Source: Amanita rubescens (Eukaryota > Basidiomycota > Agaricomycetes > Agaricales > Amanitaceae). Taken from it: a stretch of DNA of 64,000 bases. Positions 1 to 12,480 of the stretch are shown here, in pieces (the stretch's first letter is position 1; every line of letters begins with the position of its first letter). The notes beneath the pieces were generated by a model that was not told the DNA's origin, made no database searches, and saw only the letters and a list, made by a program, of their open reading frames with translations. The stretch is taken from NCBI GenBank assembly GCA_015039365.1, contig WION01000016.1, forward strand, positions 248,001 through 312,000, read 5' to 3'. Position numbers and translations under genes: made by a program.

Positions 1-3000
1 AAGCTTCACGTTCGTCCATGATACAGGAATTCTTGAATTTCTCGACGAGGGCTTCTTTTCCCCTTCATTTCGGAAACGTTAATGCTTCCAGCGTTCAGGT
101 ACTTTAGGAATACTTACTGGTAGTTGGCGTAGCTCATCTGAAGCACCTTCTCACTAGAGAACATATTCCTGACCCCTCATGCATCAGGCATGTGGTCAAG
201 CACGAAGTCAAATGGAACTCACCATTTCTCGCCCAGTTTCTTCTTGGCGAATGTTAGTAAGTCTTGAACGTGTATAAAATTGACAAATGCGTAGCCAACA
301 TTACACCCTGTCACCTCTTTAACATGCTGAAAAAAACCGTAAGAAGAGACATTACCATTTTTGAAGTCCATTCTCAAATATAAAAAGTCGATCCTTCGAG
401 GACAAACTTTATGAATAAAATTAAGCAAGTCCTTGTCACTCATTTTGTTGGGAATGTTCTTAATCATGACAGTCGTGCGAGTATCTTGCCCGTCTTCTAT
501 GCGTGCTAGATTCAGCTGGTTACGTTCGGGAGGTGGCACTGGCTCTCGTGAAAGAGTTGACATTGCCAGCGAAACGCTGTTCGGGCTACCTGCGTGAGCT
601 GGGGGAGTAGGGGTCCTCGCAGTTGGGATGAATAAAGGGGAACAGTTTGACGCAACTTGCGGCCCAAATGGTACCTTCTGATAGCATGGTACGTGGCTAT
701 TTTGCGAGTTAGGTATCTGAGGGGAATAATAGGGACCTGTGACCAACGCCGCTTGAGAATCCGGATACCAGTGTTCGACACCGGGAACTATGGTTGCATG
801 AGCGGGGGGAGGACCAGGAGTGGCAGCTATAACTGCGGCATGATCTAAGCCCCAATTTTGCAACCCCATCGGATGATGAGTATGGCCATTCTCATGCTCG
901 GGCCCATACACAGATGTGACTTGCTGCGGAATGGAATAGGCCATACTTGGTTGTACGCCTGGCTGAATTGGCGAAAAGTAAACGGTAGAATTTGGAGTCA
1001 TTGGAGCAGTCGCATTGAAGGCGCGGCCATTAGAGGTAGGGTCTTTCCGAGGTGGGTAATAGAAGTAATCAGGGCGTGGATAGTAAAAGTGGTAGGAGGC
1101 ATTTTGATAATCGCCGTTCCAATATCTAGCCTCGTGCTCGATATGTTGCATCTGAGATCTCTCAGAATCGTGCTTCGCAGGACCCGGGGCATCTCCGACG
1201 TTCGAAACTAGATAGTTGTTGCTGTCCATTACGTATAGGTGGCCATTTGATTCGCGCATCGTAGGACTGAACAGATTGCCAGGGTTCGACGTGTAGAAAT
1301 AGGTCGGTGAGGGGACATCCGTAGAATAAAAAGCGGGTGCAGAGGACTTGTGAGATACGTCTATTTCAGTAACATTCACGGCTGGGCCTTCGTATGCAAA
1401 TCGTTCCCGCGTGTGAGAGAGCTGACCTGGCAAAGCAATACGGAACTTGCTATCCATGCACCGATTTTTATCATTCTGAAAGGGAGGAGCAGCGTCCTCT
1501 CGGTGGATGGATGGTGCTTGCTTGACAGGGTATTCGGAAGCTGGCCCACGATGATGCGCGACGTCTTGGCGGTGTACTTTCAGCTTCATCCCAAACACTG
1601 CTTGACCGTCGAGTTCACTTATTTGACTCGAGGCGGTATCAGCTTCGCGCGTGTCGAAGTATTCAACACAAAAAGATTTAACCCGGTCCTTGAGAAAATT
1701 ATTATTGGATTATTCTCTGGAGAATTAGTCAACAAATCACCTTATCCCCCTCTATACCTGCAGGAAGATCGGCAGGTGTAAAGTACCTCAGACCCCCGAA
1801 TGTCTCCAGATACTTCTTGAGCAAATCCAAGTTGAGTTTACGGGTCTGGCTATTCACATCGGTGTCTGAGCTCTGGAAGCCTGTGTTCATGTCTGATTCT
1901 ACGACACGTTCGAAGTCGTGATAGTCATCACACTCGACCGTTACGTAGAATCTGCCATCAGTGGAAGTCAAAAAGGTGGAACTTCCAATAATCTAATATA
2001 TGGTAAGCATCGGCGAATTGAAATATATGTGACCCACCTTCATCAGCTCTTCCGCTGTTACAAATCGACAATCAAGCCAGGGATGTGTATCATCACCGGA
2101 AGGCCTGCTATCCACGCATTCGGCCAAGGCGCCCGAGGTACGAGACGACAGCACGCTTTTAGCGAACTTGGCATCTCGTACATCGTAAAACGCAAGCATT
2201 ACAATCCCGTGCGATGCTTGGCAACGTACAAAGACACCCTTGACGATTTCATCTACAGAAAATCGCGTTGACTTCTTCATGTGTGAAAAATTGTCAGTCC
2301 TCTTTTGACAAAGCATTCCGTAGGGAGGCAATGATGGCAGTCTTCAGGGCGTTTGGATGCGCATGTCTGGACACGTTACTGACCTAGACATTGTGAAAGT
2401 TGTTGAACGCAATCAGTTATCTAGACGGTGAAGCAAGGGACTCATGACCTACTAGGAGGAACCGACTCGCCTCTAGTCCAGAGTCTCCTTCCTCAGTACA
2501 GCTTGTGGCTTGCGTATCGTTATCTCTAGTTCCTGTCGAATCGGATCTAGTGGCAATACTTGATGAAGGCGTCAAGGGAGGAGTTAGAAGCGAGTGTGGC
2601 ACATCCGAACTAGTAAAGCAACGGGTATCTTTCTTGCTGGTGACACTAGTACATTCGCCGGTGGCAACTGGAGGAGCCGCACTTTCTGATGATTTGTGTA
2701 CGACATTGATATCCGAGGCGGTCTCTCTCTGTGTTACCGGAGTGGCCATGTTTGGAGGTGGCGTCGACGGACGCTGCAGCGGATTTCGACCGCTGGAAAT
2801 TATCTGAGAAGGAAGTGGACCGGAATGCGGAGGAAACCTATTTGGGGACGGTCAGTGTAGGTCGACGCAGAGCAAAAAATATTTTACCAAATATTAGGCA
2901 ATGACGGGGAGTGCTGAAGCCGAGGTGGATTCTGGCGGACTGAACGAGACGTGACTAATTTTTTTCCAACTCCAAGGTCTACACTGAGCCGTGATTGAGA

Positions 3001-3015
3001 GGAGGGATTGGACAT
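1..3015 (-). CDS. Mei2-like RNA-binding protein, C-terminus cut by window edge
   Basis: A multi-exon gene that starts at the ATG at 3015-3013 (MSNPSSQ...) and runs off the left edge. The N-terminal ~150 residues are Ser/Thr/Pro-rich and look disordered. An RRM-like segment follows (about 2290-1750, core GVFVRCQASHGIVMLAFYDVRDA). After a Tyr/Pro/Gln-rich linker comes the Mei2-type C-terminal RRM (about 580-1) with TTVMIKNIPNKM, then GYAFVNF, EKWNMFSSEKVLQMSYANYQ and GKEALVEKFKNSCIMDE. That last stretch is assembled across introns at about 63-117 and 160-230. The C-terminal RRM is the hallmark of the Mei2 family, whose founding member in fission yeast binds RNA and promotes entry into meiosis. 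Family assignment is from visible motifs. A meiotic role here is inference. The middle exon joins (about 2330-2460) are uncertain. Confidence 0.88.
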
Positions 3016-3208
3016 GGTAAAGGGGCAGATGACGGAGAAACGCGCCCGTGGGGAACGGCGGAAAGGTTTATAGGAAGAAAGGAAGGAGTGCAGGAAATAG
3101 AGGCAAGAAGGAATGCAGGTAAAGAGTCCAGAAAATTCAATCAAGGTTTTAATTGACGTCAAAGACGGCCGGAGATACCTTCCAGAGTGAGATATATACG
3201 AAGGAATA

Positions 3209-3579
3209 TCAGGCAAAAGAGAAGCTCTTCTTGTCGACGATAATGAGTGGGTTTGCGGATCTGAAGAGTAACGTTCTGATGGCTGGCGTCGTCAAGCAGA
3301 TGATAAGGAAGCGGTGCGGCAAAAATGGCAAACGGTTAGTCTTGAACGGATGTACGGCTGGGCACGGTCCTTGATGAACACGGTGACTTGAATATATAAA
3401 GGATACCGCTATTATGGAGTATCCAGGCCAAATCATGTAATGCAACTCATTACACCATTTCTGTAAAATGCCCATATATAAAGATTGGAAATCGAGGATG
3501 GCTCACTTACGGCAACACCTGCCAGGGCTAGTAGAGTCATTCCCTCTTGTGACCTGAGACGTGTGAGCAAGATCCTCAT
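3209..3579 (-). CDS. possible small two-exon gene, unknown product
   Basis: Not recognised. A 23-codon exon (3579-3511, starting MRILLTRLRSQEG) joins in frame through a canonical intron (3510-3461, 50 nt, GTAAGT...TTTTACAG) to an 84-codon exon ending at 3209. The product would be about 107 residues, with a short hydrophobic segment (WPGYSIIAVSF) and a basic, Leu/Ile-rich tail. The intron size and splice signals match neighbouring genes, which is the main support. There is no family motif. It sits between the divergent Mei2-like and mRPS6 genes and could equally be promoter/5'UTR sequence. Confidence 0.3.
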
Positions 3580-3914
3580 CTTCGCAAAAGCAGAACACAA
3601 CACTACTTATTAATAATGCTTTCCGGGCAATAAATTATATACTTGCCAGGCTAACTGAGGTGCCAAATTTGGGGTGAATCTCCGCTGATTGAGCGGCTAA
3701 TGGATGGGCGGTGCCGTAGAGAAGTTGGCAGGACAAGTATCACCGATGCATCGCAGACTCGACACGATCTGAGCTCCATGGTGCAACCGAGCTTCATACA
3801 TGGCGTTCCAGATTTTTCTAGGCCAGTTGGCGACGCTGTTGAACGTAAAAGTGCCGTTGCTGTGGCGCGTTACATAGAACCACGTGGCCAAATCTTCCAT
3901 TGAGGTGCGACGAA

Positions 3915-4387
3915 ATGCCACTATACCAGATGCTATGCATTGCCGCGCATTATCCTGACTACGTACGTCTCTCTTGCATTTCATTTCTACAAGCTAACAA
4001 ACATTCTACGAAGCGACATATCAAGCAGCTGGTCCAACAGACCGCCACGCACGTTATGCACGCAGGCGGCGTCGTGAGAGGCCTCGATTCTATGGGCACT
4101 CTTACTCTTCCTCAGCGTATGAAGAAGAAAGGGCAAAGGAATGTTTACCATAAGTGCGGGAAGTATGTCTTTGCGTTTCCTTTATGACCTCTTGACTAAA
4201 TTTTTACAGTTATTGGACTATGCAGTTTGACACTTCACCACGGACACTGCCATCTTTGAATTACTTGATGAAACAGGACCCTCGTGTTGTCCGGTGGACA
4301 ATTTTGAAGCTTGGCACGAAAGTGGAAGATGTCGCAGCCAAGGGCGAAAAGAAAATCAAGATAAACGACGATAACACGGCATACTAG
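3915..4387 (+). CDS. mitochondrial ribosomal protein bS6m
   Basis: Component of the mitochondrial small ribosomal subunit (bacterial S6 / yeast Mrp17 family). Three exons, 3915-3962, 4014-4162 and 4210-4387, give 124 residues. The start is the ATG at 3915, opening MPLYQMLCIAAHYPDY, the usual first beta strand of S6. The family core follows: HIKQLVQQTATHV, then GGVVRGLDSMGTLTLPQRMKK, then WTMQFDTSPRTL and DPRVVRWTILKLG. All three splice phases agree (0 and 2). Length is typical for fungal mS6 proteins. It has no obvious cleavable presequence, as is common in this family. Confidence 0.9.
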
Positions 4388-4502
4388 ATAATAACTTCAT
4401 CACGACACTGGTGATGGTCTGCCTGTACAAGCATGATCGTAGACCGTGCGTATTATTGTATCCAGACACTATAATGTAGGACTCGAGCACTGTCCTCCTG
4501 AA

Positions 4503-5554
4503 TCATGTGCTTTGATTCTCGACCAACTGAAGGATTTCGTTCAGCCCTTTGATTACATCCACGCCGTCCAACAGTTCATTCACGTCCTTATGCGCATGTT
4601 CACCTTCAGGACCCAATCTGCGAAGTAACAATGCATGCATTCCTGCATTCCTAGCGCCTTCGTAGTCGCTGTTCGGACTCAACTACCACACTGACCCTGA
4701 TTGAGCTTCGAATATACTTACCAGATTAGCTCATCTCCGATATGTAGACACTCTGCTGGATCCAACGGTCTTTGCCCATAAAAAACTTTCTCATTTACGA
4801 GACCAATCGTTCGGAGAAAAATCTTTTGCGCCGGTTTCTCAACACCCTCCTCCTCACTCAAGACAATCGTGTCGAGTGATGCAGGAAACCGAGATCCTCC
4901 AACACCGTGCCTAAAATTTATGTTGGATCCACTAACTGACTGTTGTTTGGGCCAGGACTTACGGATACGTGAATCAGCATTGCTGACAATGGCGGTTCTT
5001 ATGCCGAGCTTGTCTTGTAGATATCTTATTGTCTAAGAATCAGGTTGAGTCAAGGTATTCCTGAATAGGTAGAAATAACATGCGGGGATGGCATCGTCGA
5101 AAGCTTTGTACGCTTCCTTGGAACTAAACCGTTTCAGAAGGCGCGGAACAATGACGGGGAGTGATTCCTGCAGTTCTGTTGTAATAGTTCATCAGACTTG
5201 CACGCCAACCAGGTAGAAACTCGCTGTTTGCATCCGCCCCCGCACCAAGCGCCGTTCTTTGTATAACGTCGGCCCACCACTTCTCGGAACCATGTGCGTA
5301 TGCCGGTTTCTCGGCTTGAAGGCCACGTAGAGCTTTTACCGCGTTCCGACCTGAGCAACCGAAAAATGCAATTTCGTGTTAAACATACCCGTCTTGAACG
5401 ACCTCTTGATGGCTTCCGGATCAAGGGCTCCTAAGTAGGGCTCAAAGACGATTGAATACTGCACATTTATTGGTAACCGCGGCGTTATGATCGTGTGCAA
5501 CGCATCAAAAGTCACCAAGCGTATACGAGGCAACCTTATCGCCTGCCAAGTCAT
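4503..5554 (-). CDS. HAD-superfamily hydrolase, HDHD3 type
   Basis: Predicted haloacid-dehalogenase-fold hydrolase of the HDHD3 group. The start ATG at 5554 gives IRLVTFDALHTIITPR, where the HAD motif I region reads F-D-A. Cap-domain residues follow (FEPYLGALDPEAIKRSF, then EKWWADVIQ). Motif II is in GIRTAIVSNADSRIR, motif III Lys in GVEKPAQKIF, and motif IV is LHIGDE...DYEGARNAGM. At least five introns; one (5083-5033) is GC-AG. Near 4884 the expected continuation (VLEDLGF to PASLDTIVLSEEE) changes frame by one base; an alternative acceptor at GGAG could avoid this but would drop about six conserved residues. Substrate unknown. Confidence 0.82.
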
Positions 5555-5646
5555 CCCCGAGGGCCGGATTTAAATTGATGGGATTTGGTAACTTTCCCAA
5601 CGTTGTTAAACCGGTTTGTTCACTGTCCCCAATACTACCGGGCCAT

Positions 5647-8523
5647 ATGTTGCGGGGAATTCTTCTGTTTGCCATATGCCTGGCAGGCACAGGATTCGCC
5701 CAGCAAGAGTACCAACAGATTCTGACAGTACCTGTTCACGACCCTTGTGCTAAGGTCGCTGGCAAGAAATGGGTGTTGCCCAGCGAAGCACGCGCCTGTC
5801 TGACTGCATTCCCTGTGGACCCAGTAATCAAATCGAATGTAAGTCCATTAATAGGTTCATATGGTTTGCATTTATGCACTCTCATCCCAGCTCATTGAAG
5901 TCGTGAACAAGACACTCGCTTTTCACACCTCCGTAAATTATCAAATCCAAGCGCCACCACCGTACGCCAATGACGTGCAAGAGGACCTATTGGCGGACTT
6001 GGCTAGAATCAACCAAACGGAGTATGCGTCTGAATTTGACCTACATCTTGACTTTTACCGCTCCTTCAAGAGAGTTAATGACGGTCACTGCGGAGTATAC
6101 AATTATTGCTACGACGGTTAGTTGAAAATACACTTGTATCCTTTCCATGCCAACTCATCGTCATAGGGCTATATATAACATATCTTCCACTTCCGCTTGT
6201 TCTGTTAACTGAGGAGGACGGGTCCCAAAACATGTACATTGCGCCCGAGGCCTTTTCCGTTGCATCAGCGGAATTCAAGGGAGATATTCAGTTCTGGCAG
6301 AATGCTTTACCGGGACAACTCAAAGGAGAACTAAGTACGGTATGGTCCATCTACGCGCTTAATTGTGTATACATTAATTCCGATAACCTAGCTATCTGGT
6401 GCTCGAGTCTTTCTGATAGATGGAGAAGACCCTTTCAAAGCCGTCAACCAAAGTGCTTTCATTGTTGGCGGTTATCAGTCTTTTGGTGCTCGACAGAATG
6501 CGTGCGTTCTTAAGCTTCTGCGCCAGTTAAGACTTACCACGTCATTCTTGATATCAGGTTCTTTTCAAGCTACCGTCGAGGTCCAGGCGAGTGGTCATAT
6601 GTGATGGGAAATTTTGCATCAATGGCGCACCCTCTCGTCGACTCGGTGAAATTGACCATTCAACGCTCTAATTTCACACAGAACGATACCTTTGTAGTAC
6701 GTTTCGTCTTCGATTTGAAGGATGATCGACTGACTTTAAAAGATCCCTTACCGGTCAAGGTTTAGCTCTGCCTCGAAAAACTTCACAGACTTGGTTTCGT
6801 ACCGTGCAAATAATTGCGTTGCACAAAATACGACGAATGGATACGACTTGTATGGGGCTGGCACCTTCTCCGTGTTCGAATCCGATGTCAGCCCCGTTGC
6901 TCGCTTCCAACAGCAACCGTATATTAGCTGGCGTGACGCAAGGAGACAACCTGTCAACGTCATCTTAGATGCAAGTCCTCTATCTGACATCGAGTTACCG
7001 CGAGAACTACAACCCTCTCTTATTTCCCTCAACGAAAGCTATAGTGTTGCGCAATTCTATATGCTAAATGATACCCTTACCGGCGTGTTGGCCCTTGGAA
7101 GCTTCTCTGCTCCCAATTTCTCCATGTTTGGCAATAGCCTTCTCAGCGGTCTCCAAGGCCTGAAGAAGCTTGGGGCGAAAAATCTCATAGTCGATGTAGT
7201 CAGTCCACATTATTGATTCTTTCTCCCGGTAAAGCTCATTTCTATCTCGTAGACAAATAATGGTGGTGGTGAGTTTGGTTAAAGATATAATGTGCCAACA
7301 AGGGCTGTAACTGATGTTACCTAGGTTATATTTGCATAGCGCATGTAAGGTTGAAAACTGTTCCATGGTGACAAACTGACTCTGTGATGCTAGTGGTTAC
7401 ACCGCATCGTAAGTTGCTTTGTTGCTCAAGTCTTCGGCATTATATACTCTCGTCAGATTATTGGACCGAAGTACAGTACCGAGCCCCAAGCTGGTCTTGA
7501 CACTAAATTACGCGCTGGAGCACTTGCTCAGCTTATTGTTAAGAAGATATCGCAGGGCGCAGACCCTGACGACTTGTCGTCATATAACCCACTGCAATGG
7601 AGAAATGCGACTCACGTCACTTTCCCCTCTCAATCAGACTGGCTCAAGCCAGAAGATGAAATTGTTAATGGGCATCTTGATGCCTTCAGTCAAAGGTAGC
7701 CAGCATTATCCTTCAGGAAGAATCCGCGAGGTAAAACTATTCGTATTTAGACTTGGCCAAGAGTGTCAACCTTTTGACTGGGAACCTCCGGTCGCGGGTC
7801 TTTTCGAGCCGAAGAACATCGTCATCATTTCCAATGGACGGTACGTTAAACATGTGTCCAGATAACGTTCAGGTAATAAATCTTTACGCATAAGCTGTGC
7901 GAGCTCCTGTTCGCTCTTCAGTGTAAGCGAAGAAAAAAAATCCAATTATCTAGTCCTGATAACCTTGTTAGATAACAATGACGAAGGAAGATGGCGTTAG
8001 AACGGTCGTACTGGGCGGTAAGCAAGATGTGCCTCAAGATTATTGTGGCACTGTTGGTGGTCAATCAACAGACTACTCAATGATTGATACGGAGATTAAG
8101 GTCAGTAGGGTTTTCGTTATTTTTACTGCTCTGATGTATCGTAATTTAGACCATGAAGCTCAAGAACCATTCTCTTGCGCCGCCCGACTTGTACATGTTC
8201 CAGTAACTTTGTTTTGCCATGTTCTAATAATTTATCTTTGCACAGCTTGACTAACAGCGTGCAGGGTATTGCGTGGAGACTCGGATTCGGCATTGATCGA
8301 CCGTCCGAACCTGAAGGTATCTAACGTCATTGAAAGCTGAGACACATTGACGGAGTTGATTTTGGTAGAATGGCAAGACCACTCTGCATATTTCAACTTT
8401 CCCTTGAGCAAGGAAATGTAAGTGAACTTGAGCCAAACTTCTACGGCTTCGTGTTCAACAATAAAACACAGCGTCAATAACCCTGCCGCCATATGGAATG
8501 CCATCGCAGACCACTTCTTCTAG
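5647..8523 (+). CDS. secreted peptidase S41-family protein (CPAF-like)
   Basis: Large multi-exon gene. The ATG at 5647 begins a good signal peptide (MLRGILLFAICLAGTGFA, cleavage before QQEY). An in-frame ATG at 5578 would add 23 residues and mask it, so 5647 is preferred. Visible family features: DLHLDFYRSFKRVNDGHCG in the N-terminal third; NLIVDV-TNNGGGYICIAHWL assembled over three introns (about 7190-7410); then VIISNGRCASSCSLFS, which carries the likely nucleophile Ser, and YCGTVGGQSTDYS. It ends NNPAAIWNAIADHFF. These match the fungal S41/tail-specific-protease-like proteins. Expected to act outside the cell or in the secretory path; substrate unknown. It is divergent from the HAD hydrolase, with starts 93 bp apart. 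Confidence 0.85.
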
Positions 8524-8620
8524 CTGCTCGGTGCTTGGCTGAGACAATGCATTGCGCAATGGGAAGTTGATATTTAATAGGTGCGGTTAATAGGATAGTA
8601 GACTATATGCTTGTAGCAAG

Positions 8621-11600
8621 CTAGTAAAACGCATCCTCATCCTCCTCGACATCACCAAATTCAAACATGCCCAAACGGTCGCGCTTAGCGAGTTGTATTG
8701 AATCGCGAAGCTTTTGGTTCACTTGTGGGTAAGCTTTGAGGTATTTACATCCTTTGCGATCGATGGATGCTAGTCCCTCCCTAACGAGGTCGGCATTAAT
8801 GCATGCATAAGGGTCCGTTTGAACTGCTGAGTCAGAAGGATCGATTAACCGAAGATGGAGAAGGGATCCCTCTTTGTAGTCTATGTTAGCAATAAGCTTA
8901 CGACCCTCGCACAGTCCGCGGAAGCGATCCAATGCTTCCTTGCCATAGTCACTATCAGGATCAGCGAGCTTGACAAAACTGAACAGTCTCAGGATGCTGC
9001 GTGGTAAAATATTAAACCCGTTCTCACCTAAGACGTGCATCTTGTGCTTGTCCAGGAAGGGCACGAAACTTGGGATCCAACGGACGAATGTTATTGAAGG
9101 ACACGGTGTCTTGGTTCCCGTAATCAATAAAGGTGACTTCAGCTTCTTTTTTGATAGGCGACGCTCGTCGGATTTTGGCGCGATACCAAGCACCGTCGGA
9201 AAACTTTGCAGAGACCAGTTCTCCTTGTCTCGGGACAAAATGTGGCGGTGCTGCTACTGGAGATTGATGGTGAAGTGAGAAATCCCTCATAAGCTTTTCA
9301 AGAGATGCAATTCCTATATTTAAATAAAGGAATGTTGGTAACTTGCATAGGCACTCAAACAATTTACCTTCTGTGTTGAGAATCTGCACAGAGAAGGAAA
9401 AGCCATTGCGTGTGCGCATGTCGCTTATGATGACATCGAGGTACTCAGGCTTAAGTGCCCCTGATTCATCAGCCTCGGCCTGAGCCTGAGCTGCCTTTGC
9501 AGCATCTTCATCGTAGTTCGACCATATCTGCCGACGTTGAGTAGAAGAATTAAGGTACTCAGCCTGAGCAAACTTACGTGGTGCTTAGCTGCTTTCGCCT
9601 CAGCCTTGGTTTGCACTGTTAGATCAAGCGAATGACCGTTTAATTATATATATTTACCTCGGCGTCGTACAATTGTTTCGCCCATGATAGACCATCAGCG
9701 GAATAAGAGTGAACAGTTGCCAGGCCTTCTTTCACTAAGGTGATGGCGGCATTTTCGGTTTTATTCAGGTACAAGGATCCAATGAAGCCGCCAGTCTTAT
9801 CCGTCGTCTCCACTTCAAACTCGACATCTCTCTGCATATATTTTCGAGTAGCAAATTCGAGCGCTTCTGTACCGAACGGCTCGCTTTTTTCTGATGGATT
9901 CCGAGAAGTGCGAGGAGCGCGAATGCCTGCCAAATTTGGTGAGCATTAATAATAATACCAACGCCTATTGCCCACCAGACAACACAAGTGTTAACGTCTG
10001 GTTGTCCTTCGGCAGGTAAATCCTTGAATGGTACATCTAAGCTGATTTGACGCAGAGGGGAGGGGTATGACTGACTTGTATCTTGAACCGGCTGCCACAT
10101 AATCTACAACGGCAGGGATCTTACCCTGCCTCTTGAATCCGTTCAAATATTGATTGGCACGGTTGCTTGTCTTAAATAACAATCTCAATTTTCACGATAT
10201 TCATTATCAGAAAATTAAATACCTCTGATATATTCAGAGGTTGTTTTGGGGCCGCAGTCTCTTTTCCTGAATGAATTCCTCGAGCATCGGCAGCGGCTCT
10301 GTTAATAATCAAGACCAGGGCGGATGAAAATTCAATGTTCACATACGCTTGCTCAGCAGCTATTAATTTATCATAGTCTGGAGACCTGTCCTCGTCATCA
10401 CGCTTGTGGCGAACAGCACTCGCTAGCCCTTTTTCAATAAGCTGCTCTGCGATATTCCTGAATAACGTTCGATAAGTCATCGGCAAAGATGAGGTATTTG
10501 AAACGAACGCATTGTGCCCTCCGTAACGTATAGTTGCACATTCACGCTCCTCGAATTCACCATCACGCGGGCGAACAAAGTCAATCGTGACCTTGGCATG
10601 CTTGCCAATGAGCTTCTTCCGGAGAAACTCTTTTGCTTCATGAGCATAATGCGCTTGCTTTGGATCGGAAATTCTACAACCAGTAAGTCCGACGCATTAG
10701 CGATTCATTTTCTACCCACTTTGGTCCTCTTGTCGAGCTTAGCTGCACTCTGCGTTCCTTTCCACTATCCTTATCCACGATAGAAATCTGGTCACCGTTC
10801 CATACACGCGCAACGGTCCCATCGAATACCCTGGTTTGACCCGTACTCGTGACACCGTCTGACTTCGCAACTACGGTAGGTGCATTAGCATAGAGACCGG
10901 CTTTTTTCTCTTTTGCAGCTCTCTCTGCTGCACGAATCCTTTCCATAGCACCAGAATTCGAAAGCATTCCTGCGTGCCAGTCAACGACACGTGCCAGTCC
11001 TGCAGCAACGAGGAACTCGGCAATATTCCCCGCAGGATGCAAAACTAGGTTTACTGTCACCATTTGTAGAACAGCACAAATTCTTTACTGACCCGTTCCT
11101 ATGAAGATGCTAGCGGACACAGGTGCAGCAGCAGAACTGGATTGGAATGGTATGGCGGTCGCGTTCGGCAATGACAATATTTGAACGCGAACCAAACGTT
11201 GAAGAAGACGAGACTCAGTGAAAATCTTCGCCTAGATAAAATTACATTGATTAACAAACACAAAGAATTTATACACCTCAATGCCACGAGGGAACCCACT
11301 TCTTCACCTAAAGGTTCTGAAGCTTCACCCGGCTTAGCAGCGGCACGAGGACTTTTGACGCCTGCTAATGTGATGTTGACCATCCGATGATCCCCGTCTG
11401 GCATAAGAAGCCGGACACGCAATGATGTTCCATCCCGTACATTTTCAACGATACCTAGCCTTAACATCAAAGGGGGTTGCGAACAGGCGAAATGAAACAT
11501 ACCCTCCAAGTCTTTTCCTTTCCATTCAGTCAGGAAAGCTTGAGAGTCTGCTGGCATACTGTGGTGTACGGTCCGTGCCTACTTCCAGTGGTATCAATGG

Positions 11601-12286
11601 AAATCAAGTAGAAAACGGCAAAAGATGGTTGCCTTGGGGCCATGAGGATTCCATAAGCCCTTCCCTGCTGCTTTAGCCTCTGTTTCGAACTCCCGCTTTT
11701 TGAGATCTTCTTCAGAGGGCTCTCGTTTTGAGTCCTTCAGCTTTACCCAGCCATTTTTTAGAAGTTCTGACGTTAGGTCGATACCTCCGATCTCGGCCGA
11801 CCCAATATCGCGGGGTGCATCGTCGTTGGGTGGTAAGGCAAACGCGGATACGAAAGTTATTTCTTTGCCGACAGCCAGAACGCGTAGATATTCACGAGAT
11901 TCAAAAGACCAGGGCTATCTTAATGTCAACATTGATAAATCCAAGTGTGGGACTGCCCAACCTCATCGTCCCTGGTTGAAGATCCGATGCGAGGAGCGGT
12001 AACGTCTGCAAGATATAATACCCTATCAAATACCATCAGGCACGCGATATAAGCTGATATAAGCGGACTTGTTCATTACCTCTCTTTCGGAGACTGGCTG
12101 GGTGCTCCACGGGGGCGAAGAACGAGCGAATCGCCAGACAAGACGGCTGTGCGACAAAAATTGTGAGGATTTGTGTCACTCTTGTAAGAGGAGAATTACA
12201 TTTTACGATCTAGGTACATCCCGAAAATGTAGCGATGAGTATCAGCAATGGACAGGCTGATGGATACTCACAGCCTTGAGAGCCAT
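8621..12286 (-). CDS. SND1: Tudor-SN / staphylococcal nuclease domain protein 1 (SND1)
   Basis: About 900 residues in many exons, start ATG at 12286 (MALKAV, spliced to TVLSGDSLVLRPRG). Tandem SNase-like folds are visible: SN1 (LADVTAPRIG, EYLRVLAVGKEITF, NGWVKL), SN2 (VENVRDGTSLRVRLL, TLAGVKSPRA, LHPAGNIAEFL, GLARVVDWHAG), SN3 (GTVARVWNGDQISI, RGPK, FLRKKLIGKHAKVTIDFVRPR) and SN4 (YLPKDNQTLTLVL, GIRAPRTSRNPSEKSEPFG). The Tudor domain follows (FVPRQGELVSAKFSDGAWYRAKI, EVTFIDYGNQD), then SN5, ending FGDVEEDEDAFY at 8621. Family members act in RNA decay, stress granules and transcript processing. One intron (11632-11579) is GC-AG and links HGPK to ARTVHHSMPADSQ. The gene appears intact. Confidence 0.93.
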
Positions 12287-12480
12287 GGGAGTTTGCAGGA
12301 ATGAAGTGATAGAAAATGAGGAAAACGAAGCAAGCGCGTACAAGGCATGATCTTTCTGTTGTTCAGTGCCGCGTAGCTTCCACGGTCAGTTGACTTCCAT
12401 CATGTGATCCTCATGTAGTATAGAATCTAAGAATACAACAACCAGTGATTATCTCTAATATGCATGTCCGTAAAGTTAAA

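Noticed and set aside
3697..3984. minus-strand frame LATWFYVTRHSNGTFTFNSV...
   Set aside because: Overlaps the mRPS6 start on the other strand, has no splice-consistent extension and no family match.
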